DNA from: Litoditis marina
Lineage: Eukaryota > Nematoda > Chromadorea > Rhabditida > Rhabditidae
NCBI GenBank assembly: GCA_964036275.1
Contig: OZ038439.1
Span: 13,993,095 to 14,057,094, forward strand
Length of the DNA: 64,000 nucleotides
Direction of reading: 5' to 3'
The notes under the pieces were generated by a model, which was not told the DNA's origin, ran no database searches, and saw only the letters and a program-made list of their open reading frames with translations. The translations under genes and the position numbers were made by a program. Shown here one piece after another: positions 52,212-63,816 of this stretch (positions within the stretch are counted from its first letter, which is position 1; the number at the start of each line of letters is the position of its first letter).

Positions 52212-54900
52212 ATGTTGGACTGTCCCCAACTCGATACAAAACAGGATTTATACATGACTCGCTTGAAATTCGGATCTTTTCTCTCGTTCCCTATCAACAT
52301 ATTTACGGTGTACTGTATCATTTATCGATCGACCCCTCAGATGAAACACTACAGATGGCATCTGCTCATCTATCAGTTGTGCTCGCTCGCACTCGATTTC
52401 TATGTAAGACAATTCATAATATCAATAATAATATGTATATTCCCCAAAAGTGACACATATGTTATCTGATCAAATACCGCGGGAATAACCTTAGAACCTC
52501 AAAGGGACGGGGTTATAACGTTCCCTTATTCTGAGTTGGGGAGCGGGTCCGGAGTTCAGTTCATTATCGCTTACTTCGCTATAGAGGGAAAGGCTCGTTA
52601 GGATTTGAGCAAATTGATGACTTTACTCGTAATACCACACAGCTGAAGCAGTTTCCGTAAACAACATCGGCTGGCGTAGCGATCCCTTCAATCTCACGAG
52701 AAGTTTTTTTGAGTTTCTCATAAGATACTTCATGAGCTACTGGTGAACTCTCAATGTTGTAGCGTAGCAATCAATAGAGTCTCATGAGATGCTAATGCGA
52801 ATAGCTTATGGGGTATCTCATGAGATTTTTAGGGATTGCTACGCCGCCGGGTTTAATATTGCAGTTTTCAGATTTCCGTCCTTACTCGTCCTGTGTTCGT
52901 TGCTCCCTTCACAATTTTTGTCTTCTATGGCGATTTGAACCTCATCGATGGTGTAAACACTCATTTGGAGAGCGTTTTCGTTCTTTTTTCCGTCCTACTA
53001 GTTCTTACCAGTATCCTGCATCTATTCATATATCGCCTGAGGGCATCTCTCATGCCGAACCATTGGTTTAGAACTGGATCATGGCCCATATGTCTCGTAC
53101 TTCTGTTTTTCTACTTGGTCACCAACATTCCAGTGATTACATTGTTGTTGAGTGAATCCAACAACGTGCACTACATGGAGGAATTAGTCAACGTGAGTTT
53201 TTCTACGTTTTTTTTTTCGAGATATCGCTCGAGAATTGTTAAAACACACGTACAAACTATACATTGATGGGGTCCGACAAAATATGAGACAATATTGTAA
53301 CATTTTGTCATTTCGACAAATACTACCGCTAGAAAACAGTTGAGTAGTGCACATAACAGAATTGGAAGTTACGTGGTACATAATTAGATCTTGACAAGTT
53401 CATGATATCTGTTTCTGATCGCAATGAATAAGCAAAACCTAAAACTTGACCGCTCATCAGAAAAATTCACCAACTCTACTCTTTTCGGGCAGGTATTTGT
53501 TCAACGTATTCACGGAACTTTGTTTTCCAGAACTTTTCCTGCATTCCCGGACATTTGATGACGAAGGATAATATTGCTGTGTACGACGTGAGAGAACTCG
53601 TTTACACAGTCCTACTACCAATTACAGTTATCGTTATCTGTTTGGTGTTTCTCTATTTCGGCCTTGCGCTCGCAGCCTTGTTTTTGATAAAAAGGTTTGT
53701 TAGTCTTGGTGAAAAAGTGTATGTATGAACCGTTTTTCTTTCACGTGTAGTCTCCAACAAACACGTGGAATAATTACTTTTGTGAGATTGGGTCAACACG
53801 AGATATCGATTAAATAAGCAAAAGTAGGTTAAATGAAATCAAGTTAACTAGGATGAAGTTAGTAAATGAATGATTAAATGAATTAAAAGTAATAAACTAT
53901 CTATGAAGTTAATAATGACTAAGTTTAAAATAAAATACATCGTTTCGGCCTCACCACCTTTACGATGTCTTAGGTTTGGAGTTCGACTTGACTCGACTTG
54001 AATCGGAAATTCTCGAGTCCAGTTTTGAGTATAAGATTCTAAATTGCGAGTTTTCGATTTTGAAATTTGCAGAACTCGAGTTGAAGTAGGATTATGTGTA
54101 CCAATCTCGTGACACCGGTCCCATAAACTGCAATTGGGAAATGTATTGCAGTTTAGTTGACTGAAGAGGTTTTTTTTTAATTTGGGTCTGGAATTAGACA
54201 TAATCGTCCTTCTTCGAGTCAAGATTTGAGTTCTATTCAAACAACTCTAGTGCCGCCCCAACAAAGATAGTGGAGTACGTCAGATTCTGTTTTTCAGTCG
54301 CTCGAAACAAGCATCGCTACGCACCACCCAACTACAGAAGCAACTCATAATCCGTCTGTGCTGTCAAGTTTTTGTACCTCTTGTTCTGTTGGTTTTGCCC
54401 GGAATCGGACTTTTTTTCACGGTTCACCAACAACTGTTTGGTCTTCAGGGTGAGCCGAAACTGTCGATTGATTGTTTTTTGCGAATTTTTCATATCTAAA
54501 CATTGGAATTTAGAAGTGTGGCAACAAAAGTTTACTTATTGGTTTGGAGGGGAAAATTCTCAGCTCTGTGATTGATTTATTTTTGAATGGTTCGTTGCCA
54601 CTTCTTTTTCTATACGATTTAACAACAATATGTTTTTTTTCAGTCTTGGTGAACGCTGTTTTCATCACGCAATCGTCTCACGGAGCTATCAGTGCTATTT
54701 TATTACTCACAATAAACAAACATTACCGAGATTTCATTCTCCGAATTGGCAACTACCTGCCTAACTGTGTATTGAAACTGTGGAGAAGAAGTAACCAGTC
54801 GGTTACCACTATTTCTAGTTTGGACAGAGGGAGATTGTTCACAGAAAGAGATGGCGCGAATCAAATCAATGGAAATCAATCGCGATTTTGTAAACATTAG
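52212..54900 (+). CDS. Seven-transmembrane chemoreceptor, Srh/Sri-like
   Basis: Nematode chemosensory G protein-coupled receptor, expected in sensory neuron membranes. Five exons, 52212-52403, 52872-53192, 53531-53694, 54298-54449, 54644-54900 (192+321+164+152+257 bases), give 361 residues with consistent phase. Features: a first hydrophobic helix (FLSFPINIFTVYCIIY) followed by RSTPQMKHYRW, matching the K-T-P..M..[VY]KW loop of Srh/Sri receptors; L-D-F ending helix 2; alternating hydrophobic stretches throughout; the TM6 block RLCCQVFVPLVLLVLPGIG; and QSSHGAISAILLL....YRDF, the S-x-HG..S.I....YR signature of helix 7. The tail is cytoplasmic and charged. A TTTTTTCAG 20 bases before the ATG is a plausible trans-splice acceptor. 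Srh and Sri cannot be told apart by eye. Intron 1 holds a MITE. Confidence 0.85.
52670..52855. mobile_element. MITE with GGCGTAGCGATCCCT ends
   Basis: GGCGTAGCGATCCCTTCAAT on the left, AGGGATTGCTACGCCGCC on the right, with a TCTCATGAGA-rich interior. Related pieces: 8280-8470 and 45770-45910. It lies in intron 1 of the chemoreceptor, directly before exon 2. Confidence 0.75.
53970..54110. repeat. Decayed GACTCGA / CTCGAGTT simple repeat
   Basis: Intron 3 of the chemoreceptor contains loose repeats of TTCGACTTGACTCGA and AACTCGAGTT, like the interior of the hAT-like MITEs but without recognisable ends. Confidence 0.4.
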
Positions 54901-57220
54901 TGTATCATTTTCTTTATTTATATGTTTTTTTTTCATTGTTGTCTACTAATTTGGTTGTTTTTCTACCTCTCGGGTTTGTAGATGTTAAGCCCTAGCAACC
55001 GTTATACGATGGTTACTGAATTTAAAACGATCTTGAGAGACCCGTTTTGTCATGATTTTCCGTCATTCTGACAGAGAAAATATCTGCTTGTAACCTATAT
55101 GTAGGGGCCGAGTGGTTGACTGGTGGTGTGCGCGCTAGCATTCAATACACCATGGTTCGATCCCACTCGACGCGGTATCTTCATGGCGGACCGCATGAGC
55201 TGGTTATCAAAACTCACCCATGCCTAGTATCTGTTCCACGGACCCCATCCCTCTACGGATATTACAATGTGATCACTGGCTTGGTTGTATTTGTATGAAT
55301 AAAGTAACACACGGCTGCAACAGTTACCGTAAAAGATTATTGTTATTATTATTACATGCAACAAATCTCATATATAATTCATAATTAACGGTTCAACTTA
55401 GTGTCTCTACAGTAGGTAATAGAAGGGAAAAATAGGAAGGACTCAGAAAAAATTCAACCTTTCACAGGCTTTCCACATTATCGCTGTGTAACTTTACAGA
55501 ATGTTCAGAATGCATAATGAAAAAAAACCCAAATACAGTTGAAAACTTCACAATCTGGTTGCACATCATATTTCTTGAAGATAAGTAGCATCAGTGTGGT
55601 GTTCATGTTTTGTACATCATACTAGGACTATCATCAGCTCTACACACACGAATGTTCGTCATTATTCATAGATCTGCAGCGAAGTAAAACTGCAACTGAA
55701 CTAAACTCTCAACAGTTTGAATTAAACTCATATGACTAGATGAATTGATTGGAACAGAAACTAGGGAAGGAGGTTATACATTTTTATTTGTTTGATTTAT
55801 CCCTCACAGGCTTCGCGCTTTCCAAGCAATATGGTGTATGTCACCCCACTCCGATGTTTTCGTAGTTACTGTTGAGGCTCGGTTGAAAAATTATTATCAA
55901 ACCTCAACAAGTATTTGCTAACTTATTCAGCTTATCTTCTAGGTACCTACTAATATGGGAGAAACCATAACGATTCGTACATTTTCACAGTAAACGTTAC
56001 GGACAAATGCTGCAAAACTTCCGCAGTTGGACTCTATCACATAGCTGATGTGAACGTTGTAGTTTTGCATGCGTGATTGCTTATAATAAATGTATGTCGC
56101 AACTAGGTACGTCAGCAATCAAGGAAGTTCCGCGGTTCTTGCAGCACAACAATTCCTGGGAAAGGGGACACCACTTACACTTCTGATCTGGTCCAGTCAC
56201 CAACAACATTGATGAACGAGGAAGTACACTCCGTGGATCCAAATAAGTAGAAAATGTGAAGGAATGCCTCAAATCGGATTTTCTTCTCAAATTGTAAAAT
56301 CTTTTCTTGTCTCACAGAGATGTTTCATAAAAGAGTGTTTGGGCGGGTTTGTGTGGAAATCATGGAAATCTCGGTCATATATGAATGAGATGATGATGAC
56401 GATTCCCATGAAAAGTAGAGATCGTAGAACTGAAAACAACGAAGGATTTTGGCCTGCAACATCGGGGTATTTCTCACATTATTTTGTGTGTTCGAAACGT
56501 TCGAATGATTGCCGACGGCATAAAAGATAATATGAGCACAACATTTTAAGAAGAGCGATACAGAAACAGCGTCAAAATTTCATAAATGATGAAGCTTTCG
56601 AATTTCAGTTGTGGTTTACCACGAGAGAGAACACTGACAACTCTAAAATGTCGTAAAACCGTTTCAAAACTCGGACAAACTACAGTAAGAAACCTCCTTT
56701 GGGTGCAAAAATTCGTTGGTACTCCTGTAACCATTTTAACCCAAGTAAGTCAGTTTTTTGCTGCATATAGGAACCCTGAGAATACAAGTATCCGAAAAAA
56801 GTTTGATTTCCGTAATGCCCTTGAGTCCAGAATATTTTGCACTATCTGCTTCATGGAACTATATATTCTCACACAAGTTCCGCTTGTTTTTCTCACGAGT
56901 CTAGTAGTTCCGCTCTAATACAGGTATATAAGCAAAATCCTGCTCACTACAGTCTAGTTGACTTATCCCGATGCCTCCAGCTACTTATTTTTTTTATTTC
57001 TCGAAATGTTACAATAAAAATCATGTGGTCCCCACGTTTTTGTCACGTTTTTCAGCCTAAATTACACTTAGTTTAGTACAGTCTACTTTAATGGGATAAA
57101 TAAACTGCTAATGTTCTAGTGAGTTCATAAACAGCAAAAAAGTTGAGAGGCATCCGAAAATGTTTATATTGTAATCAATGTGCACATATTATAAATAAAT
57201 ACAACACTATTTAGTTGAAG
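54901..57220. other. Spacer between chemoreceptors
   Basis: Contains a tRNA-derived SINE-like repeat at 55100-55365. In the remaining 1.8 kb I see no exon with family resemblance; short frames at 56264-56530 and 56586-56918 lack transmembrane pattern, paralog or splice logic. Confidence 0.4.
55100..55365 (+). mobile_element. tRNA-derived SINE-like element with (TTA)n tail
   Basis: Head: A box GGCCGAGTGGTTGA and B box GGTTCGATCCC about 50 bases apart, as in leucine/serine-type tRNA genes. An unrelated body of about 150 bases follows, with GAATAAAG near its end, then a tail ATTATTGTTATTATTATTA at 55337-55356. This head-body-tail order is that of a tRNA-derived SINE. No cloverleaf 3' half closes the head, so it is not a tRNA gene. 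Confidence 0.65.
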
Positions 57221-59861
57221 ATGGGAAATACAAATGAGACATCGTTTATGAACTACGTGGAGATGGTCAAACAAGTGGTGAGTGGACCACATAGAAAATT
57301 CTAGAAATTCAAGACGAGTGAAACCACACGCTCGTGGTAGCATTTCTGATAGAAGAAGAGTGCTTCTAGACCAACTAGGGTTGTTAGAGTCGAACTCGAA
57401 AGCTAGACATTTCTCAAAACTCGAAAACTCGATATTTTTCCAAACTCGACAACTCGAAAACTCTAAAACTCGAAATTTCGAACTCGATTAACAACCCTAA
57501 TTGCAACCTTCCTGTTTTCCAGTTTCTCATTGGAATGTGAGATAACTGTACACATTTGTTTACAGCCGGTCGGTTCAAGTTTAGGCCAATGAAAAACATG
57601 CACATAATAGTGTAAAGCTTTGGTAGAAAAGGAAATATTCTATAGCAAAATGTGATATAACAACTATTCAGGTCCTACAATGGGATCCCTCAAACTGTCC
57701 GGAAATGGACCAACCCTACTGGGCCAGCAACCTCATTGCCTATCTTTCCATCACTCTCATCATATTTTACATTCTCGTTCTCATTTGCATTTTTCGGTCG
57801 ACAGAAGCGAACTGTAGTAAATCCTTCTACAGATGTGCTTATATGTTGTCGGTTGGCGACTTGGCTATCATTATTCTAGCCACCAGAGGTAGATTACATA
57901 ACTACCAAATACGGTTGATATAGACCGAATCAAAATAACGTCATGCCAGATTTTGGTCAAATGGGCCTTCACGCACTACTGAGTGGAGTGATACCATTCC
58001 GTATGTATTAAGTCGCCAATGTGCCAAACATTGAGTGAACAAAGTTGCGCGAAAATTGGTATCTGCTAATGCTAACTGATGAGAATGTGTAGGTCGAATA
58101 GTAGAGCAGCATCGCCCGTTCCGAACCTGTGTGTTTTCACTTCAAAATGTTGACTATTTTCTAACAAGTATGGTTCCAGACGGGATTCTCCGTAATTGTA
58201 TCGTTGGTCGTGACCCTGCCATGAAACTTGCTTTCACCGCTCTGACCACCCTAGGAGTACACATGACTGTCACAGTCAACCTCACACTCGCCGCAATGAG
58301 GCTAGCAGCTGTGTTCTGGAACTTTGAGGTACAGCCTTCATTCTACCAACAAAGACGGTAAACGACTGAAATCCCAAAACTTTGAGGTCTACTTCGTTCC
58401 AGTTATTGACAACAAATCAGATTGAGTGGAAAAGTGAATATGTAATCGTTTTCATAACCAACAGCGACTTTCAGAAGAATGTTTCTGACAGTTTGTGGAA
58501 CGATGACTGAAGAGAACTCACATGCCAAAACATGTTGAATTTTCTGACAACATATCTTCAAAACGTGTGCGATACATTTGAACGTTTTAAACTGTTTCCA
58601 GAAAGCTGACCAAGTAGCAAACTATGGCTTGATATTCTCTTTTCTTTGGACCGTAATACATGTGCTGGCTGTTCATTTCGGACTTGCTCAAGCCTATTGG
58701 ATTGAAGGTCGAAATTTGAAGATGATGTCATTGGAACCTTTTGGATTCACACGCAATGAACTACCATTCTATATGGCGGCAGTCACTTTCGTGTTATACG
58801 TTGTCACGGCTTTAAAACTTAAGGTGGTGAGTTCATTTGTTTCGAAAGTAAAGACCTTTTAGAGAATGTTCTATTTTCTATCCCTGGAACGTCTGGGTAC
58901 GTATGCTGAAAGATCCCGCAACTATTATCCCATCCTGCGTCTCCACGAACATACGCTATTTCTCTGCTCTTACATCCCGCCGGGATGTAAGAGACAAGAA
59001 ATAGTGAGGCAGAGCGAGAGACGCAGGATGGAATGAAGTACCGGGATCTCTGGCATACGTACTCTGGTATGTTAGATAATCTAGAACTGTTGATCAAACT
59101 AAGTAGTTTCTCACCAACAAGTAAGTCCCAAGATTTATGAGATTTTTCAGTCCCATCGCCAAGGAAGCAATAGCAACAACATTTCTCGTGAAATCTTGTT
59201 CCTGGCTCAATCTATCATAATATTCTTGAAACAAGTTCTATACTTGAGTGTTATTTATGGCTATTTTTACAAAGCTGAATTGATCAGTCAAGATGCAAAT
59301 ACGCAGATCAAGTATTTCGTCAGACCAGTCACAGCCGGAATCACACCGGTAAATAGATTATCCACATACATCTGATAAACACGCTTGAAATTTCTGGTTC
59401 TTTTCATTGATACGCGGACTCCCACTGTCGAAATAGAACTTTGCTGAAGATGTTGTGAAGACATAACGGTACACAAAGAATCCTCAGAGTTCATTGTGCG
59501 GCAATAGTTTCCGTGCTGTTAATTTGAAGTAAAACCATTTTTCTATCATTATTTACCAGTTTGCAAATAATTGTAGTGCGAACAAATTCTATAGAAAAAT
59601 GATAAGAGATCTAACAGACTCTATTACATTAGTACAATAACCACTACTTTCGTTTTCTTCCTACTCTTACTGAAAACTAGTTTCAGTTGAATAGTTCAAC
59701 AGTAAAAACCTTTTTTTTTTCAGTTTCTCTACCTCGCGTTCTCTACAAATGTCCGGCAGGCCGCCGTTCAACTATGTCGACTCCAAATACGTCCCAAGGT
59801 TCAGAATTTGAGAATGAACAGCGTGTGGACTATTCCATCCGGCACGGTGCTACCACGTTGA
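57221..59861 (+). CDS. Seven-transmembrane chemoreceptor, paralog 1
   Basis: Six exons, 57221-57277, 57672-57888, 58180-58328, 58602-58826, 59151-59348, 59724-59861 (57+217+149+225+198+138 bases), give 327 residues. A short N terminus (MGNTNETSFMNYVEMVKQV, with an N-E-T glycosylation site) precedes W-D-P-S-N-C-P-E-M-D-Q-P, then hydrophobic helices: LIAYLSITLIIFYILVLICI; K-S-F-Y-R-C-A-Y-M-L-S-V-G-D; ALTTLGVHMTVTVNLTLAAM-R; a conserved block FGFTRNELPFYM; and a last helix ending FLYLAFSTNVRQ. The spacing of K-S-F-Y and N-L-T-L...R suggests the Srg superfamily (Srv/Srt-like), but the exact family is not certain. Closely related to the gene at 62288. A foldback MITE lies in intron 4 and a hAT-like MITE in intron 1. 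Confidence 0.82.
57376..57499. mobile_element. hAT-like MITE, 124 bp, AACTCGA interior
   Basis: Starts TAGGGTTGTTAGA and ends TTAACAACCCTA, like 4299-4504 and 20183-20808. Flanks AGACCAAC and ATTGCAAC agree at five of eight positions, so the target duplication has decayed. The interior is ACTCGAAA-type simple repeat. It lies in intron 1 of the chemoreceptor. Confidence 0.75.
58893..59060. mobile_element. Foldback MITE (TACGTATGC), copy 2
   Basis: TACGTATGCTGAAAGATCCC on the left, GGGATCTCTGGCATACGTA on the right, with CATCCTGCGTCTC / GAGACGCAGGATG and ACATCCCGCCGGGATGT inside. Same family as 6940-7116. It lies in intron 4. Confidence 0.8.
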
Positions 59862-60075
59862 TTGAACAAAGTATTTTAGGCCCTACTCCTCGACCTTACA
59901 GACTGTTTATAAAACTTTCATCTCTCAAATTGATGTAATCCGATGGTGATACGTTGTGATAGTGTGACTGGTTAATCATCTATCGACTTGGACAGAACCA
60001 AACCGATCATAGCCCGTTTTCATGAACACCCCAGTACATCCATCCGAACCTGCGTCTCCTCAAACACACGCTGTT

Positions 60076-60226
60076 TTGACACCGTAGCAACATCATGAAA
60101 GTGGTGAGCTCAACCTGATTGGTGACCTGATCACAGTCTGGTCACATAGTTGCCAACTTTCCGTGTTCAAGCATGGCGTTAAGCTCGGAGCTGACCTTTT
60201 TAGCAGAATTTGCTACGGTGCCTGAT
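60076..60226. mobile_element. MITE with GCACCGTAGCAAA ends, copy 2
   Basis: Inverted relative to 46227-46420: ACACCGTAGCAACATC on the left, TTTGCTACGGTGCC on the right, with ACTGTGACCAG-type core. Shorter than copy 1. Confidence 0.7.
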
Positions 60227-61256
60227 CTCACATTCCGCCGAGATGCAGATGTCGCGAAATATGGTGCTCAAAGCGAGAGACGCACAATGGGATGAAAGTG
60301 CCGGAATACTTTATTTATCCAACTACTTTTGTCATATTGTTGTATCTCGAATTGTTGTTAAACAGAGTTGTGTTTTTTAAACATGGGTATCAATGTTCAC
60401 ATCATACCTCATGAATACATCAGAATTAGTTAGAACTTGGAGCTCAATAAAGTTTTTTTTATTGAATCGGTCCTGCAATTCTTCCAGAGAAAGTGATCAG
60501 ACAATTGTATGTCAAAACCTTATGTTTTACATGGAAAAACTAGTTCGCAGAAGTTTTGTAACTCTGCCAAAACGTTCACTTGCGAAATTTGAATTCTATA
60601 CTCGAAGTAGTCGTGTAACTTAATCGTTTTCACAAACGAGAGAACGACAATGAGAAATGTCACGACTGACTACATGTGTCATCGCGTGTCAGAGCCGTTT
60701 TCGTGTTTTGGTTACCCTTATCCAACCTAAACGAGACGATAACGAGACGAACATTCGTTCAAATCTTTACGGAAGTCTATGTTAACACATCCCTCGTACC
60801 CGGTGTCTAGTGCAACTTTGACGCAATGTATTTACATTCTCTCACTCTATTACACTTCATTTGTTTAGTATGACAGAGATTAAAGACGAATTGTAAGAAA
60901 AGTAAAGTACAAAATGTATGTTTTACCGACAAATGTTCTCCAACAAGGAACAACCAAGTATAACATTCATGTCTTTCATTGAAAACCGATGAGGAAATGA
61001 ATTTTATTGTGTGTCTACAACTCAACATGGTCGGTTCCAACTTAGCGGTTCGGTTCGTGTTTTAACCCGCCAAAGATTCGCTCACTGTGTACATAAAAAA
61101 TACACAACGGAAACTGCAGCTTGTGTAATAATCGAAACAGTATCGTTGGCGTTGCTCAAACATACCTCAAACTATAATCTTCATTTGGAACATGAGAAGA
61201 CCGTTCCTGTGCTGAATTTTCTCAAATACGTATAGAAGTATAAAGAGTGCTTATAT

Positions 61257-61452
61257 AAACTATCCGCACCCTACGAGACTCGAACTGGGCCCAAAATTTT
61301 GGGATGCGCGAACGCTGACCAAGTATTATCAACTGGGTTCTTACAAAGTTCTTAATAGAGCAAAGTTGATGACGAATCGTATATATGGGTTCTTACACAG
61401 CACAAAGTGAGTTAGACAGTATACCCCGCTTTTCTCCGAGAAACCACTATAA
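61257..61452 (-). repeat. tRNA-like repeat, decayed copy
   Basis: On the minus strand it keeps TATAGTGGTTTCTCGGAG at the start, a CTCACTTTGTGCTGTGTAAG block and a B-box-like GTTCGAGTCTC near the left end. The A-box part is no longer clear. Confidence 0.5.
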
Positions 61453-62287
61453 TGAGCTGTCACATTGCCATGTATCACGGTTTTGTCTTATAACGCATAC
61501 AAATTACACAGAACATGATGTTTGACCTCCGTTTCTTGTTCGCTTCACTTGAGTAGGTAGATTCTTTCATCAAACTCACTTCCTGTATCTCAACCAAATT
61601 TAGTTCATTTCTTACTGCATGCTCTCCGGTGAGAGCCGTCTACATAATTAGTAACACGTCCCACAGCAATAGTTCGTTCCTAAAATAAACATTGTGTACA
61701 ATAGGAAATATGACGCCGTGAGAACTTTAACATCTAGTACGTTGCAGATCTACTGTGATCGATTCAAACTGAATCGTGATCAAACTACAGGGAATAAAAA
61801 CACAGTTTCATCTACCTTTCTGGAGGACGAAGTCCAACAGAGAAGTAAATAGGTTAAGAATGTGTAACTCAAACTAAGAAAACAATTGTGAAAAGTCCGG
61901 TACAATGGTCATTGGTCGTCCACAGTTTGTCGGCTATGTTTTGTCAGACTTTGTTTAGCCGCCATCTAGTTATTCTTGTCGTTTAGGCATGCTTGTTTGA
62001 TCTCTCACCTTTTCCTTAAACCGTGAGAAATACACTTCACATTCTCAAGCAGAAATAGTTCTCAGTAACTCATAGTGACAAATGTTGCGCCTACATGCTG
62101 AGTATAAACAAAAATTACGTTCATTTCCAATAAGCACAGAGCCATGCAAATCATCCCTATGTGTTTCCACTCCATATTATTCGTTTGTGCCTGGATTTCG
62201 TATTAATCATACTATGATTTCTATTTCGAAAGTCTTGCTGTTGTTTTGTATTTAATAAAGTTATTTTTCAATGATAGTTCATTGCAG

Positions 62288-63714
62288 ATGATCACAGCAT
62301 CCGTGATGAGCTACGTGGAAATAGCTAAACAAGTGGTTGGTTTAAGTTTTTGTCACTTTCTGTCAAAGACCTGCAACGTTATGGTTTTGTGTTGAATTCG
62401 ACTGCGGATTAGGCTAAGAACTTTACTTGAATAGACTTTTCATAACGCATGAACAAAATAGGTACAAAATTACTCGCACAGAAAGTCACACACTTCACAG
62501 TAACATACTGATGTCAGACTCCAAACTTTGATTGCAGGTTCTGCGATGGAATCCGGCAAATTGTCCGGGAATGGATCAACCCGACTGGGCGAGCGACTTC
62601 ATCGCCTATCTCTCTATCACACTGATTCTCATATATATTTTTGTGCTTCTGTGCATTTATCGATCCAGCGATGCAACCTCGTGCAAATCGTTCTACCGTT
62701 GTGCATACATGTTGTCGATTGGAGATCTTTCCATCATTATCCTGGCAATAAAAGGTGAAAAAAACACCACAGAAATTATCATGTATTTGTTGGTGTTTGC
62801 TTTTTAACTTGGCCGAGACGGAGAACGGTAGGTTAGGTTATAGTCTCAAATGTGTCTGACCATAGGGATATTCTTGTAGAGCCTACACGGATGTCTTGAC
62901 TCAGACGATCGGGTCCAACAAATATGATTTGATCACAGAAAACCCACGTTCCACGTGACACGTACCGGTTCATCTTTCAGAAAAACTGATTTTCCAGACG
63001 GAGTTGTTCGTTACTGTATCATTCGCGATGATCCTGCTCTGATACTGGCTCATACCGCTCTGACGACTCTGGGGGTACATATAACTGCCACTGTCAATCT
63101 TACATTGGCATCAATGAGACTAGCGGCCGTGTTCTGGGATTTACAGGTAGATACCGAACTAATTGTAGTTTGATCTTTATGAACGTCAAAATTTCCTAAT
63201 TCAAAGGACGCAAGAGAACGGGTTTAGTTTTTAAACACAGCGTATATCACATCTTACCCCGTTGGAGTTTGCTTCTGATGAAACGAACCCGATAACACAA
63301 CTTTGTACGCAGATTACAACTAGATGTACTGGATTACTGGTTGAAAGCTGAGCTGAAAGCTTTTGGCTTGACTGCTGGAAGTTATAGGTCATGCATAAAA
63401 CACACGTTTTTTTTCGATACTTGTTCGCCATAGAATTTGTCAAAACTAAACTGTCACTAGTGTACATTTGAATATTAAACATGGAGATTTTCCAGTCAGC
63501 CGACAAAGTGGCTACCTATGGATTGATTTGGTCGTTGGTTTGGACCGCCCTACATGTGCTGGCAGTTCATTTCGGTATTGCGGAAGTAATTGATCCCGAA
63601 AATGGAAGAATGAGAAGTAGTTTTCCGTTCGGATATACTAGGAATGAACTTCCATTCCATATGGTTTCGTTCACGTTTGTCATCTATATTGTCACGGCCT
63701 GGAAACTCAAAAAG
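62288..63714 (+). CDS. Seven-transmembrane chemoreceptor, paralog 2 (partial)
   Basis: Exons 62288-62335, 62538-62754, 62998-63146 and 63496-63714 (211 residues) are inside the window; the last donor is GTGAGC at 63715 and the remaining two or so exons lie beyond the right edge. It aligns throughout with the gene at 57221: exon lengths 2 and 3 are identical (217 and 149 bases), and blocks C-P-G-M-D-Q-P-D-W-A-S, K-S-F-Y-R-C-A-Y-M-L-S-I-G-D, A-L-T-T-L-G-V-H and Y-T-R-N-E-L-P-F are shared. TTCATTGCAG directly before the ATG may be a trans-splice acceptor. Probably an intact chemoreceptor made by tandem duplication. Confidence 0.82.
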
Positions 63715-63816
63715 GTGAGCATTTTGAAGTTGAAGGTGTTTCTCAAGTTGTACAATGGAGTTTAGAGAAAGTACCATTCACTAGACAATAATAAGAATGG
63801 AAGCTAGACAGCGTAG

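Larger units (their letters stand above)
59862..62287. other. Spacer between paralogous chemoreceptors
   Basis: Holds a MITE at 60076-60226, a GAGACGCA-type repeat remnant at about 60235-60305 and a decayed tRNA-like repeat at 61257-61452. The rest (60310-61250 and 61460-62287) shows no exon or RNA gene that I can support. Confidence 0.45.
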
